Part shown: one piece after another, positions 25,952 through 34,401 of the stretch | Layout of the letters: every line of letters begins with the position of its first letter | Numbering within the stretch: the first letter of the stretch is position 1 | Assembly (NCBI GenBank): GCA_034927285.1 | Contig: JAYFQF010000024.1 | Coordinates: 38,419-102,418 of the forward strand | Reading direction: 5' to 3' | DNA: 64,000 nucleotides | Source of the DNA: JAYFQF01 sp034927285 | GTDB taxonomy: Bacteria > Bacillota > Peptococcia > DRI-13 > UBA5745 | Translations under genes and position numbers: made by a program | The notes under the pieces: generated by a model | The model's input: only the letters and a program-made list of their open reading frames with translations | The model's database searches: none | What the model was told of the DNA's origin: nothing

Positions 25952-26973
25952 TGGATTTTCCTGTATCCTTCCATATCGCTTTTAACTTCTTTCAACATCC
26001 TGCGGATAGGCAGCTCATAGGGGCAGCGGCTTTCGCACCGGCCGCACTCCACGCAGGCTTCCGGCTTGATCCCGCAGGCGGCATAGCGGGCCCAGGCCCA
26101 ATCCTTCATGTCGTACCTGCGGAAATAGGCCTGGAAGATAAACATCCCGGAAATGTCGATCCCCTGGGGGCAAGGCTGGCAATAATCGCAGCGGCGGCAA
26201 TAGCTTTTGCCCAACCGGCGGCAAAATTCTTCCGCTTCCTTCTGTTCTTCCCCGTTTAAGGCCTGTCCATTCGTGACGGTATAAAGGTTTTGCCGCATCT
26301 GTTCCGGACTTTCCACTCCGGGAATAAAGCTGGAAACCTCCTTATCCAGAAAAAAGCGCAGGGCCAGATCCGGCGGCAGGGCGCCGCCGCCCAAGGGCTT
26401 CATGCACAGGATCCCCAGATCCTTTTGGCGTGCCAGAGGCAGCAGCTCTTTTTCCGGCGCCGGTTCGTTAACGTTATAAGGTACCTGTACCGTTTCAAAC
26501 AGGTCGGTTTTCAAAAGCCTGGTCAGCCGCTCCACCTGATGGCCGGTAATGCCGATATGCCGGATCTTGCCGGCCTTTTTGGCGGCAAACAAGGCTTCCA
26601 GGCCGCCGCCGGGGGCAAAGAGCTCTTCCTCGTCTTTATCGAAACGGACATTATGACACTGGTAGAGATCAATGTAATCGGTATTTAAATACTTCAGACT
26701 CAGATCGATATCTCTTTGCATGGCTTCGCCGGTTCTGACCAGAGTTTTGCTGGCCAGAATATAGCTGTCCCTGGGCACCCCGCCAAGGGCCCGGCCGATT
26801 TTTTCCTCGCTGTCGGTGTAAGCCCGGGCGGTGTCGATAAAGTTTACCCCCAGTTCCAGACCGGTGCGGATAGTTGCCGCCGCGGCCTCGGCAGAGACTC
26901 TCTGAACAGGGATGCCCCCAAAGCCTAAAAAAGAAACCTTTAGCTCTGTTTTGCCCAATCGACGGTATTCCAA
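25948..26973 (-). CDS. Aldo/keto reductase with C-terminal ferredoxin-like domain
   Basis: A 341-residue aldo/keto reductase. The barrel shows GGIPVQRV, NFIDTARAYTDSEEKIGRAL (catalytic Asp and Tyr), LASKT (Lys) and YQCHNV (His). The C-terminal 90 residues contain two cysteine groups, CRRCDYCQPCPQG and CVECGRCESRCPYEL, that should bind two [4Fe-4S] clusters; this fusion is frequent in anaerobes. The start is a TTG at 26973, seven bases after AAAGGAGG. It probably reduces a small carbonyl with NADPH or iron-sulfur electrons; substrate unknown. It leads an operon with RNase R and SfsA. Confidence 0.92.
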   Translation of the reverse strand: MEYRRLGKTELKVSFLGFGGIPVQRVSAEAAAATIRTGLELGVNFIDTARAYTDSEEKIGRALGGVPRDSYILASKTLVRTGEAMQRDIDLSLKYLNTDYIDLYQCHNVRFDKDEEELFAPGGGLEALFAAKKAGKIRHIGITGHQVERLTRLLKTDLFETVQVPYNVNEPAPEKELLPLARQKDLGILCMKPLGGGALPPDLALRFFLDKEVSSFIPGVESPEQMRQNLYTVTNGQALNGEEQKEAEEFCRRLGKSYCRRCDYCQPCPQGIDISGMFIFQAYFRRYDMKDWAWARYAACGIKPEACVECGRCESRCPYELPIRRMLKEVKSDMEGYRKIQ

Positions 26974-27019
26974 GGATATGCCTCCTTTGCGCTATAAATG
27001 GCACAGGTTTTCTTAAGGG

Positions 27020-27045
27020 AAAAAAGGCAGCCGCTGCCGGCTGCC
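27020..27045 (-). terminator. Intrinsic terminator after the NAD(P)-binding protein gene
   Basis: GGCAGCC (27026-27032) pairs with GGCTGCC (27039-27045); on the minus strand it is followed by six T residues. It ends the transcript of the gene at 27058. Confidence 0.82.
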
Positions 27046-27057
27046 TCCTGGCCTCTT

Positions 27058-27741
27058 TTATTCGCCCAGCTCCTGACGAATCTTTTCTGCCAGTTCCGCG
27101 GCAAAATGGCCCAGGATATTATCCACATAAGCCATAATGGTGCCGGTGCAGACGCAGCCCACCACCATATCGGCCCACTCCTTGGGTATGTCGTACTGTT
27201 CCAGTTCTTTTTGGATGATGACCGCGGCCCGGATGCCCTCCTTGGAACCGATGGAATTAATCTTCGGCACTAAGTCGGCGTCTCCCTGCACTACGTCTTT
27301 AAAGCCCGGCAGGATCTTTTTAACCATCTCGTAAATCCCCTGCTCCTGGGTTTTCACTACCATGAAGCCGGGCAGGCCCCGCTGAATGCCTACGGCAGAT
27401 CCGATGATCTTTCCGTCGGCAAAACGCAGCCGGGGATATTTTTCGATCAGTTCCCGGTCCACCACGCCTTTGGTGGCCACATTCAGCATCACCGCGCCGG
27501 CCTTGGCGGCGGCGGCGGCTTCGGCCATGACGGGATTCAGCATATGGGCGTCCAGAATAAAGAGAATGATGTCGGCGTCTTTTACATCTTTGATGTCCAG
27601 GGAGTATGGCCAGCCCATTTCTTCAGCCAGGGCTTTAGCCCGCTCTTCCCCCCGGCCGATAATGAGAACTTCTTCCTCCCGGGTAAGGTTCAGGGATACG
27701 GCCCGTCCCATTTTGCCGGGGCCTACCAAGGCGATTTTCAT
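27058..27741 (-). CDS. NAD(P)-binding oxidoreductase-like protein, paralogue 1
   Basis: A 227-residue protein with an N-terminal Rossmann fold (MKIALVGPGKMGRAVSLNL). The layout resembles the F420-dependent NADP reductase or 6-phosphogluconate-dehydrogenase-like group: DADIILFILDAHMLNPVM and VMLNVATKGVV follow. The C-terminal half is helical and contains LVPKINSIGSKEGIRAAV. It is clearly paralogous to the gene at 27958, with about 40 percent shared residues by eye. No substrate can be named. A GGAGG site precedes the ATG. The pair lies divergent from an unknown ion-transporter-like membrane protein. Confidence 0.8.
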   Translation of the reverse strand: MKIALVGPGKMGRAVSLNLTREEEVLIIGRGEERAKALAEEMGWPYSLDIKDVKDADIILFILDAHMLNPVMAEAAAAAKAGAVMLNVATKGVVDRELIEKYPRLRFADGKIIGSAVGIQRGLPGFMVVKTQEQGIYEMVKKILPGFKDVVQGDADLVPKINSIGSKEGIRAAVIIQKELEQYDIPKEWADMVVGCVCTGTIMAYVDNILGHFAAELAEKIRQELGE

Positions 27742-27957
27742 TTGATTTCCTCCGTTTTCTGATACCGAAAGGCGGCTTTCCGTCTTTAACCGAAGCCTCC
27801 CGTGCCGGTTCGTTTATGTAGTTTTTGTCAGTGTGCCGTTTTCTCTTTTCAATCGTCAGGCCTTTGCCTCTCCGTGCTGTAATGCGCAGGGCCTGGCTGT
27901 TGTTTTAATCATGACGCTTTGGGGCCTTCCGGGTATTAGTGGTCAGCCCTTTGGTCT

Positions 27958-28641
27958 TCAGATTTCCGCCTCCAGCCGGTCGGCCAGAGCCCGGCCAAAG
28001 CCCCCCAGGTCGTCGTCCACGTAAGCCCGCATAGTGCCGGCGCAGACGGTATAGATAACGATGTCCTCCCAGTCCTTGGGAATATTGTATTTTTTCAGCT
28101 GCTTGCGCACCTCCACTGCGGCCCGGATGCCTTCCGTGGAGCCGATGGTATTAATCTCCGGCACCAGATCGGAATCCCCCATAACCACCTTGGTATATCC
28201 CGGCAGGATATAGGAAATTTTTTCGTAGACCTCCTGATCCCCGGTATTTACCACCACATAGCTGGGGGCCCCGGCGCTCATGGCGCCGGCATGGCCGATG
28301 ATCTTGGCGTCCACAAAATGCAGATCGGGCCGGGCGGCCTTGACTTCTTCCTCCACCTTGCCATTGGTGGCCATATTAATAATAACCGCGCCTTTCTTGG
28401 CATGCTTCAACAGGCCGCGGCTGATCTCCGGGATAGCCGGCGCCGGCAGCACGATGGCGATGATATCCGCTTCCCCCACTCCCTCCAGGCCAAGGAAATA
28501 GCGTCCGCCTACTTCTTCCGCCAGCTTCTTTGCTTTCGGCTCATCGGTATCCACAATGACTTTCTTAACCTCCCGGGGCAACTGCAGTCCGACAAAGGAA
28601 CCCATTCTTCCGGCGCCCAATACTGCCGCGGTCAAATTCAT
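27958..28641 (-). CDS. NAD(P)-binding oxidoreductase-like protein, paralogue 2
   Basis: A protein of about 227 residues, parallel to its downstream neighbour throughout: LGAGRMGSFVGLQL Rossmann loop, ADIIAIVLPAPAIPEI, VIINMATNGKV and the same LVPEINTIGSTEGIRAAVEV...VCAGTMRAYVDDDLGGF C-terminal pattern. Conservation of this C-terminal block in both copies suggests it forms the shared active site. An AGGAG site eight bases before the ATG at 28641 decides the start; GTG 28650 and ATG 28647 are also in frame. A 216-bp gap without a gene separates the copies, so a tandem duplication is likely. Confidence 0.8.
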   Translation of the reverse strand: MNLTAAVLGAGRMGSFVGLQLPREVKKVIVDTDEPKAKKLAEEVGGRYFLGLEGVGEADIIAIVLPAPAIPEISRGLLKHAKKGAVIINMATNGKVEEEVKAARPDLHFVDAKIIGHAGAMSAGAPSYVVVNTGDQEVYEKISYILPGYTKVVMGDSDLVPEINTIGSTEGIRAAVEVRKQLKKYNIPKDWEDIVIYTVCAGTMRAYVDDDLGGFGRALADRLEAEI

Positions 28642-28817
28642 TTTCATCACTCCTGTTAAGAAAATAAAAAATACTTACCTCTATTATAGTTGGTTTATGG
28701 CAAAACTGGCAACACATGATATAATAATATTAACAGATTTTTTATGGCGATACTCCGGTTACCCAAGAATATACAGGAAAAAGCAGGGATCCTGTGAATT
28801 CCGCAGGAGGGTCATTG

Positions 28818-30191
28818 ATGGACAGAGATAAACTGTTGCGCATCTGTGTATTTTTTTATGCTCTTTTGAACGTGATTTACTATTTCTTTCCCTGGGAGCC
28901 CCTGTTTTACCTGGCATTAGCCAATTTGTTTTACGTTCTGGCGGCGGCGGTGTTCAGCCTGCCCAAAATCAGCCTGCGGGTGGTTTCAGGGCTTTTTGCC
29001 ATCGCCGTAGCCTTGATGCTCTACGGTGGGGCAACTCCCCTGCAATGGCTCAAAGGGCTGAATAAAAACGGCCTTTTGATCGCCCTTTTCACTTTTGGCC
29101 CGATGCTGAACCTGCCTTTTACCTACAAGGACTACCAGTCGGAATTAAAGAATGTGGCCAAGCTTTATATGCGCACCATGATCCCCTTTAATCTCCTGAT
29201 CGCTGTCCCCACCCATATTTTCGGGGCCCTGACCGGGTTTGCCGCCTTTGCCATCATGTATAATCTGTTTTTGGATACCAGCAAGCTTTATGACTCCGAG
29301 GACATTTTTATCGCCACTTTGGGACGCAGCTACTCCACCGGCGGTTTCTGGGGCACCTCCTGGGCCGGTGTGGTCTTAGTGGTTTCTGAGCTGGGCATTC
29401 CCTGGTACCGGGTCATTTTGGTAGGCATGATCTTTACCGCGGTTTCCATTGGAATAAATCTGATCAGCATCAAGCTGAAGATGCTGAAAAACCCCGGCCG
29501 CTATCCTACCCTGGCTCCGGAAGCGGATACCGTGGTGCAGTGGAGTAACATTTTTATGATGCTGGCGCTGTCCCTGGTCATCGTCCTGACCACCCTGGTC
29601 GTTAACCAGACTACAGGCTGGGAGCTGTTGGCCATCGTGCCTTTGGTATCGGTGTTTTTCCCGCCGCTGGTGGCCCTGATCCAGGGAAAGGTCCCGGAAT
29701 ATAAGGAAGGCCTGAAAAAATACTTCGATAAGTCTTTGTATAAATGCCGTACGGAAACCTGCCTTTTCTGCGCGGCGGGTTTTCTGGCCGCCGCCCTGAA
29801 TATTTCCGGCGTAGGCGCCATGATCCCCAGGCTGATCCCCACCTTTTTGATCCGCTATCCCCTGCTTTTAGTTATCTCCCTGATGCTGCTTTTGATTATC
29901 CCCGGTCAGCTGGGCGTCCATCCTGTGGCCACCGGCACCACCATGGTAGCCACCATCGTCCCCGCCGCCATCGGCCTGACTGTACCGGTCTTTGCCCAAA
30001 CCATCATCTGCGCCTGGCTTTTGTCCAATATGATGTCGCCTTTTTCCGCCCTGAACCTGACTTTATCCGGGTTGTCGGGCAAAAGCTCATTTTATACCGG
30101 CCTGAAGCTGAACTGGCGTTACGGCGTGGTCTGCATCCTGGTTTACAGCGTGATGATCCTGGTCTTCGGCCCGCTTTTAGGCGGGCTATAA
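28818..30191 (+). CDS. Polytopic membrane protein, ion-transporter-like
   Basis: A 457-residue protein with about twelve hydrophobic segments and short loops. The GQLGVHPVATGTTMVATIVPAAIGLT segment near residue 380 recalls conserved hairpins of the ion-transporter (IT/DASS) superfamily, but I do not recognise a named family. An AGGAGG site seven bases upstream sets the start at 28818, and a TATAAT box near 28719 may drive it. It is divergent from the two NAD(P)-binding paralogues. A shared pathway, such as import of a substrate they oxidise or reduce, is possible but unproven. Confidence 0.65.
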   Translation: MDRDKLLRICVFFYALLNVIYYFFPWEPLFYLALANLFYVLAAAVFSLPKISLRVVSGLFAIAVALMLYGGATPLQWLKGLNKNGLLIALFTFGPMLNLPFTYKDYQSELKNVAKLYMRTMIPFNLLIAVPTHIFGALTGFAAFAIMYNLFLDTSKLYDSEDIFIATLGRSYSTGGFWGTSWAGVVLVVSELGIPWYRVILVGMIFTAVSIGINLISIKLKMLKNPGRYPTLAPEADTVVQWSNIFMMLALSLVIVLTTLVVNQTTGWELLAIVPLVSVFFPPLVALIQGKVPEYKEGLKKYFDKSLYKCRTETCLFCAAGFLAAALNISGVGAMIPRLIPTFLIRYPLLLVISLMLLLIIPGQLGVHPVATGTTMVATIVPAAIGLTVPVFAQTIICAWLLSNMMSPFSALNLTLSGLSGKSSFYTGLKLNWRYGVVCILVYSVMILVFGPLLGGL

Positions 30192-30292
30192 AAAAAGCGG
30201 CCGTTTCCGTCAGGTCAAAGGACCCCGGTTTCCGGCCGAATGATTTTTCCCTGATTTCTCAGGGATAGAAATGACACAAAGGTTTGCTTTGA

Positions 30293-31423
30293 TCAAGAGG
30301 TCTTCTTTCCCGGGGTCCATGACGCCGCCGGGCAGCCAAGAAGGCCTTTTTCTTTTTTCGGCTGCGGATATTGGGAAACCCGGGCTTCCAAAGCCCGTCT
30401 TCTCTGCGGAAGCTTCAGGCTGCCTGCGGAAACCAGACCGCCCAGGATCAGCCAGAAATAATAGTTCAGCCCTCTGGTTAAAAGCATCGCCGGCAGCACC
30501 AGGTTTTCGCCGAACACCCCGGCATAAAACAGGACAAAGGCCCCTTCCATCACGCCGGCGGCGCCGGGGATCGGCAGGGATTCCATGGACAGCGCCAGCA
30601 TTGCCTGCATACCGATGAGCTTAAAAGGTCCCGTCCCGGCAAGGCCAAAGGCCCGGTATACCCAATAGGCCACGGAATAATAAGCTGCCAGGTGCAGCAG
30701 GGCAACGGCCAGAAGCGGCAGCAGGATCCCGGGATTCTCTTTAAGGAAGGCGGCTCCCCGCCGGTATTCCCTGACCTGTTCTTCCAGCTTTGCCCCGGCG
30801 GCGGCTTTATCCCTTACCAGTCCGTACCGGGCCAGAAGGCCCAGGACGCCGCCGGCCAGCCGGGGCAGCAGATTCCGGGAAAAGACCACCGTCATAAAAG
30901 CAACGATTAAAAACAATTGGGCCGCCGCGCCATACAGCAGGAAATACTTGATCACGCCCATTTCCGCCGGCAATCCGCCGCCGAAAATCAGCACCGCGGC
31001 AATGATCACCAGCGCCGCCAGATGATAAGCCAGATTAAACAGCAGAAGCACCAGGGAGGATGCGCCCATGGGAATACCGTCCCGGTTCATGAAATAGATC
31101 TGGGAAGGCTGGCCGCCGCAGCAGCCCGGCGTGATGGAACTGAAATAAAAGTCGATCAGGGAATAAGCATAGCAGCGGCCAAAACCCAGCCGGTAATTCA
31201 ATTTTCTCATCAAAAGCCAAAGGGCGAAAGCCTCCAGCCCAAAGAAACCGGCCATCACCGCCAGCCCCGCCAAAAGATACTCTCCCCGGGCTTGTCCCGC
31301 CAAGGCCAGCAGATCGGACAGCTCATTTTCCTTCAGCAGAAAGTGCAGGGTGAGGCCAAAGAGCAGAAAAATCAGGCCCAGACTCATGAGATTTTTTTTG
31401 TAATCTTCTACCAGGCTACCCAT
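30293..31423 (-). CDS. Flippase-like integral membrane protein (UPF0104/LPG-synthase TM family)
   Basis: A 376-residue membrane protein with about eight helices resembling the N-terminal half of lysylphosphatidylglycerol synthases and YbhN-type putative flippases. The segments FFGLEAFALWLLMRKLNY, YSLIDFYFSSITPGCCGGQPSQIYFM and SMESLPIPGAAGVMEGAFVLFY are characteristic (the last carries the conserved PGGxG-like loop). No aminoacyltransferase domain follows. It is the third gene after a glycolipid-type glycosyltransferase and a polysaccharide deacetylase, so transfer of a lipid-linked product across the membrane is a reasonable inference. GGAGGGCGG precedes ATG. Confidence 0.82.
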   Translation of the reverse strand: MGSLVEDYKKNLMSLGLIFLLFGLTLHFLLKENELSDLLALAGQARGEYLLAGLAVMAGFFGLEAFALWLLMRKLNYRLGFGRCYAYSLIDFYFSSITPGCCGGQPSQIYFMNRDGIPMGASSLVLLLFNLAYHLAALVIIAAVLIFGGGLPAEMGVIKYFLLYGAAAQLFLIVAFMTVVFSRNLLPRLAGGVLGLLARYGLVRDKAAAGAKLEEQVREYRRGAAFLKENPGILLPLLAVALLHLAAYYSVAYWVYRAFGLAGTGPFKLIGMQAMLALSMESLPIPGAAGVMEGAFVLFYAGVFGENLVLPAMLLTRGLNYYFWLILGGLVSAGSLKLPQRRRALEARVSQYPQPKKEKGLLGCPAASWTPGKKTS

Positions 31424-31447
31424 GGCCGCCCTCCGCTTCCTTGACTT

Positions 31448-32209
31448 TCATTGTTTTTCTTCCGCCTTTTTTCCGCTTTCCGCCGCCTTTTCCCTTCCGG
31501 GGGAGAAAAGCGTTTTTTCATCCGGCAACGCAAACCGGTATCCGCGTTTTTTCATCTCCGGCAAAAAACGGCCCAAGGCCTCAATCATCTTAAGGGGCGC
31601 TCCTGCGGCAGCCGAACCTTCGCCGGAATCATGGAGACAGATCACCGCGCCGTTTCGGCTGCGGGCAAAAAGCTTTTTCAGCAAAAGCTCCGGCTCCGCG
31701 TCTTGCCGCCAGTCCTGGACCATCACGTCCCAAAGCAGCAGTTTCATTCCGGATCTTCTCAGACAATACAGGGCGCAGAGATTTAAATTCCCATATGGCG
31801 GCCGGCAGCGGCAAAGGCCGGTACAGCCGGCTTCCTTAAGCATCTCCGGTCCCACAAAAAAATCTTTGGCTGTGGCCGCCGGGCCTTTAAACCACAGATT
31901 GCCATGGTTTACGCCGTGGAAGCCCACGCCGTGGCCTTCCGCCAGAATCCGCCTCACCAGCTCCGGATGAGCCTTGGCTTTTTCCGCCAACAAAAAAAAG
32001 GTGCAGCAAACCTTTTCTTTCGCCAGTAAATCCAGAAGCTGTGGCGTATAGCGGGGATCCGGGCCGTCGTCAAAGGTCAGGATCAGTTTTTTTTCTATGG
32101 CTGCCGATTTTTTTCTGTATTTAAAATAAAAGGTGGGCAAAGGGCCGTAGCAAGCCCAAAGCCCGGCGAAGCCCGCCGCCGTTCCGGCGGCGGTTGAAAA
32201 CCAACTCAT
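31448..32209 (-). CDS. Polysaccharide deacetylase family protein
   Basis: A 253-residue NodB-homology protein anchored by an N-terminal hydrophobic segment. Metal and catalytic motifs are visible: TFDDGPD (residues 45-51), the FHGVNH His-x3-His-like site, RCRPPYGN, and CLHDSG near residue 200. Such enzymes remove N-acetyl groups from peptidoglycan or other surface glycans. Its start shares the last base of the glycosyltransferase gene (32209), so the two are tightly coupled. The C-terminal tail (GREKAAESGKKAEEKQ) is low complexity. Substrate is unknown; context suggests an envelope glycan or glycolipid. Confidence 0.92.
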   Translation of the reverse strand: MSWFSTAAGTAAGFAGLWACYGPLPTFYFKYRKKSAAIEKKLILTFDDGPDPRYTPQLLDLLAKEKVCCTFFLLAEKAKAHPELVRRILAEGHGVGFHGVNHGNLWFKGPAATAKDFFVGPEMLKEAGCTGLCRCRPPYGNLNLCALYCLRRSGMKLLLWDVMVQDWRQDAEPELLLKKLFARSRNGAVICLHDSGEGSAAAGAPLKMIEALGRFLPEMKKRGYRFALPDEKTLFSPGREKAAESGKKAEEKQ

Positions 32210-33339
32210 CAGGCCACCTTCATTTCCCTGTTTACGCAGGCCGACAAAAAGCGCGGCAGCGCCTCTTGATCCAGTCCCGCCTTGACCCGCCGCATATTTT
32301 CGCGGATCACCTCCAACAGGTAGGGGTTATCCAGCAGGCAGGCGATTTCTCCCAAAGCCTGTTCCGGTTTTTTTGCCAGTACCATCCCCAGGCCTTCCTG
32401 ATCCACAAACCGGCCGTTTTTCACTTCCTGGGCCAGGAAAGGCCGGAATAATAACAGCGGCAGTTCGGCGTGGATAGCCTCAAATAAGGTGATGCCGCCG
32501 GGCTTGGTGATCAGGAGATCCGCCCGGGCCATCAACCGGTCCACTTCCTGGCTGTAGCCCAACACCGTAATATTGGCGAATTTCCCCTGGAGCTTGTCAT
32601 AGAGCTTCCGGTTTCCCGCCGTCACCACCGTGGTATGCACCCCCGGCAGCCGGTTCAGCTTCTGATAAAATTCCGGCTTTTCCGGCAGGAGCCCCAAACC
32701 GCCCCCCATGATCAAAAGCTCCCGGCAGGGAGACTTGTCCCCGGAGGGAAGCCCGCCGCCGGCAGACTTTGCAAAAGCTCTGCCTACGGGTATGCCGCTG
32801 ACGGCAATTTTTTCCGGCTCCACTCCACGGCGCACCAGTTCTTCCTTAGTGCTTTGGGCCGCTACCAAATAGAGATCGGTTGTATCATTAATCCAGACGT
32901 TGTGGCTGGTGACATCGGTGATACAGGTCACTAAAGGCACCCGGCTGCCACAGGCTCTTTTATACTCATCCATCAGCTTGGCGCATAAGGAGTAGGTGGC
33001 TACCACCGCGTCGGGCCGGAAGCTCTCCACCTGCCGGGCCAAGGCCTTCAGCATATGGTTGTGGACAGGATTCTGGACCTCAGGCCCGGACATGGCCAGC
33101 CCGGCCCTGGGGGGCTTGAGAGCGCTTTTGTAGGCCAGATTATAAAGAAGGCAGCCCCGTTCCACCAAAGAGGAATATACGTGGTAGATCATCTGGCAGC
33201 AGCCGGGAAAGGCGCCTTCGTAGATGTCGAAAATCTTTACTTCCGCTGCGGGATGAGTCTTTTGGATCTCCTCTGCCAAAGTTGAGGCGGCAGAATAATG
33301 CCCCATCCCGAATTTTCCTGTAATTAGCAATACCTTCAT
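32209..33339 (-). CDS. MGDG-synthase/UgtP-type glycosyltransferase
   Basis: A 376-residue GT-B glycosyltransferase of the MGDG synthase/processive diacylglycerol glucosyltransferase group. Residues 7-16 (TGKFGMGHYS) match the N-terminal glycine/histidine motif, ITDVTSHNVWI follows in the N-terminal domain, and the C-terminal domain shows MGGGLG and the nucleotide-sugar motif ITKPGGITLFEAI. MurG is the more distant relative. It probably moves a sugar from UDP-glucose or UDP-galactose onto diacylglycerol at the inner membrane face. It heads a three-gene unit with a deacetylase and a flippase-like protein. Confidence 0.9.
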   Translation of the reverse strand: MKVLLITGKFGMGHYSAASTLAEEIQKTHPAAEVKIFDIYEGAFPGCCQMIYHVYSSLVERGCLLYNLAYKSALKPPRAGLAMSGPEVQNPVHNHMLKALARQVESFRPDAVVATYSLCAKLMDEYKRACGSRVPLVTCITDVTSHNVWINDTTDLYLVAAQSTKEELVRRGVEPEKIAVSGIPVGRAFAKSAGGGLPSGDKSPCRELLIMGGGLGLLPEKPEFYQKLNRLPGVHTTVVTAGNRKLYDKLQGKFANITVLGYSQEVDRLMARADLLITKPGGITLFEAIHAELPLLLFRPFLAQEVKNGRFVDQEGLGMVLAKKPEQALGEIACLLDNPYLLEVIRENMRRVKAGLDQEALPRFLSACVNREMKVA

Positions 33340-33519
33340 TCCATTCTCACCTGCCGTTGGTTTCTTCCTGACGCTCTTTTCTTCACATCTTCAGTATATC
33401 CCGAAAATCTTACAATTCCAGTCCCCTAATGCTTAAAATATTCTTAAAAAGAAATTAAAAGTGTCGGGCCAGCTGCCGCCGGCAGCCGGGGCCTTCCCTC
33501 ACGCGGAGTTGGCTGGATC

Positions 33520-33559
33520 TGTCAAAGAGAGGCACTATCCTTTGCGGATACCGCCTCTC
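33520..33559 (-). terminator. Intrinsic terminator of the transporter block
   Basis: GAGAGGC pairs with GCCTCTC (33527-33559) with an inner GGATA/TATCC stem; the minus strand continues TTTGACAG. It lies about 55 bp after the last ATPase gene of the nitrogenase-like/transport block. Confidence 0.75.
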
Positions 33560-33613
33560 CTTCTTTTCCGTATCGGTTTTTGCCAGGGTTCGGCAAGAAG
33601 CTGCTATTTTTGT

Positions 33614-34378
33614 TTACAGCCCCAGATATAAAATGTTGAGACGGTCCGTTTCCGTGTCCCGGGTCACTTTTGCCCGCACTGAAAAGACCCGGTGAAGCAA
33701 GTCTTCGGTCAGCACTTCCGCCGGCTTTCCGGAGGCGACGATCCGCCCGCCGGACATAACATAAAGCCGGTGGCAATAACAAGCGGCCAGATTCAGGTCG
33801 TGCATTGCGGCAAAGACCTCGATTCCCAGCCCTTTTACCGTCTCCAAAAGCTGGATCTGATACTGAATATCCAGATGGTTGGTGGGCTCGTCCAGGATCA
33901 GCGCGTCAGGCTGCTGGGTCAGGGCCCGGGCAATCAGCACCCGCTGCCGTTCCCCTCCGGACAGGGTATTGAATTTCCGCCTGGCAAACTCAAGCATTCC
34001 TACCTTTGCCAAAGAACCGTAAGCCAATTCATAGTCCGCCTGGCTGTCGCCTTCCAGCATCTTTTTATGAGGGGTCCGCCCCATCAGCACCACTTCCTCC
34101 ACCGTGAAATCAAAATTCAGCGTACTGATCTGGGTCATTACCCCCAGTTTTTTGGCCGATTCCTTAAGGGTGATCCCGGATAAAGGCTTGCCGTCAAGCA
34201 TCACCGCGCCGCAGCAGGGCTTGAGCACCCGGTAGATCGTTTTAAGAAAGGTGGATTTCCCGCTGCCGTTTGGCCCGACGATGCCGACAAATTCCCGGTT
34301 GTCCACCTTTGCGGTGAGATCCTGGATAATCGTTGCGTCCCCTATGCGAACCGATACTTTTTCCGTCCTGATTTCCAT
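33614..34378 (-). CDS. FecE/BtuD-type ABC ATPase (second set)
   Basis: A 254-residue ATPase for iron-chelate or cobalamin uptake. Walker A GPNGSGKST (residues 36-44), signature LSGGERQRVLIARAL and Walker B ALILDEPTNHLD are intact, and the D-loop and switch histidine (AAMHDLN) are typical. It pairs with the FecCD permease that precedes it. This is the last gene of the long minus-strand block that starts with the nitrogenase-like genes; a terminator follows. GGAGG precedes the ATG. Confidence 0.93.
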   Translation of the reverse strand: MEIRTEKVSVRIGDATIIQDLTAKVDNREFVGIVGPNGSGKSTFLKTIYRVLKPCCGAVMLDGKPLSGITLKESAKKLGVMTQISTLNFDFTVEEVVLMGRTPHKKMLEGDSQADYELAYGSLAKVGMLEFARRKFNTLSGGERQRVLIARALTQQPDALILDEPTNHLDIQYQIQLLETVKGLGIEVFAAMHDLNLAACYCHRLYVMSGGRIVASGKPAEVLTEDLLHRVFSVRAKVTRDTETDRLNILYLGL

Positions 34379-34401
34379 TCAGGTCCTCCTTTCCCCTCAC
34401 T

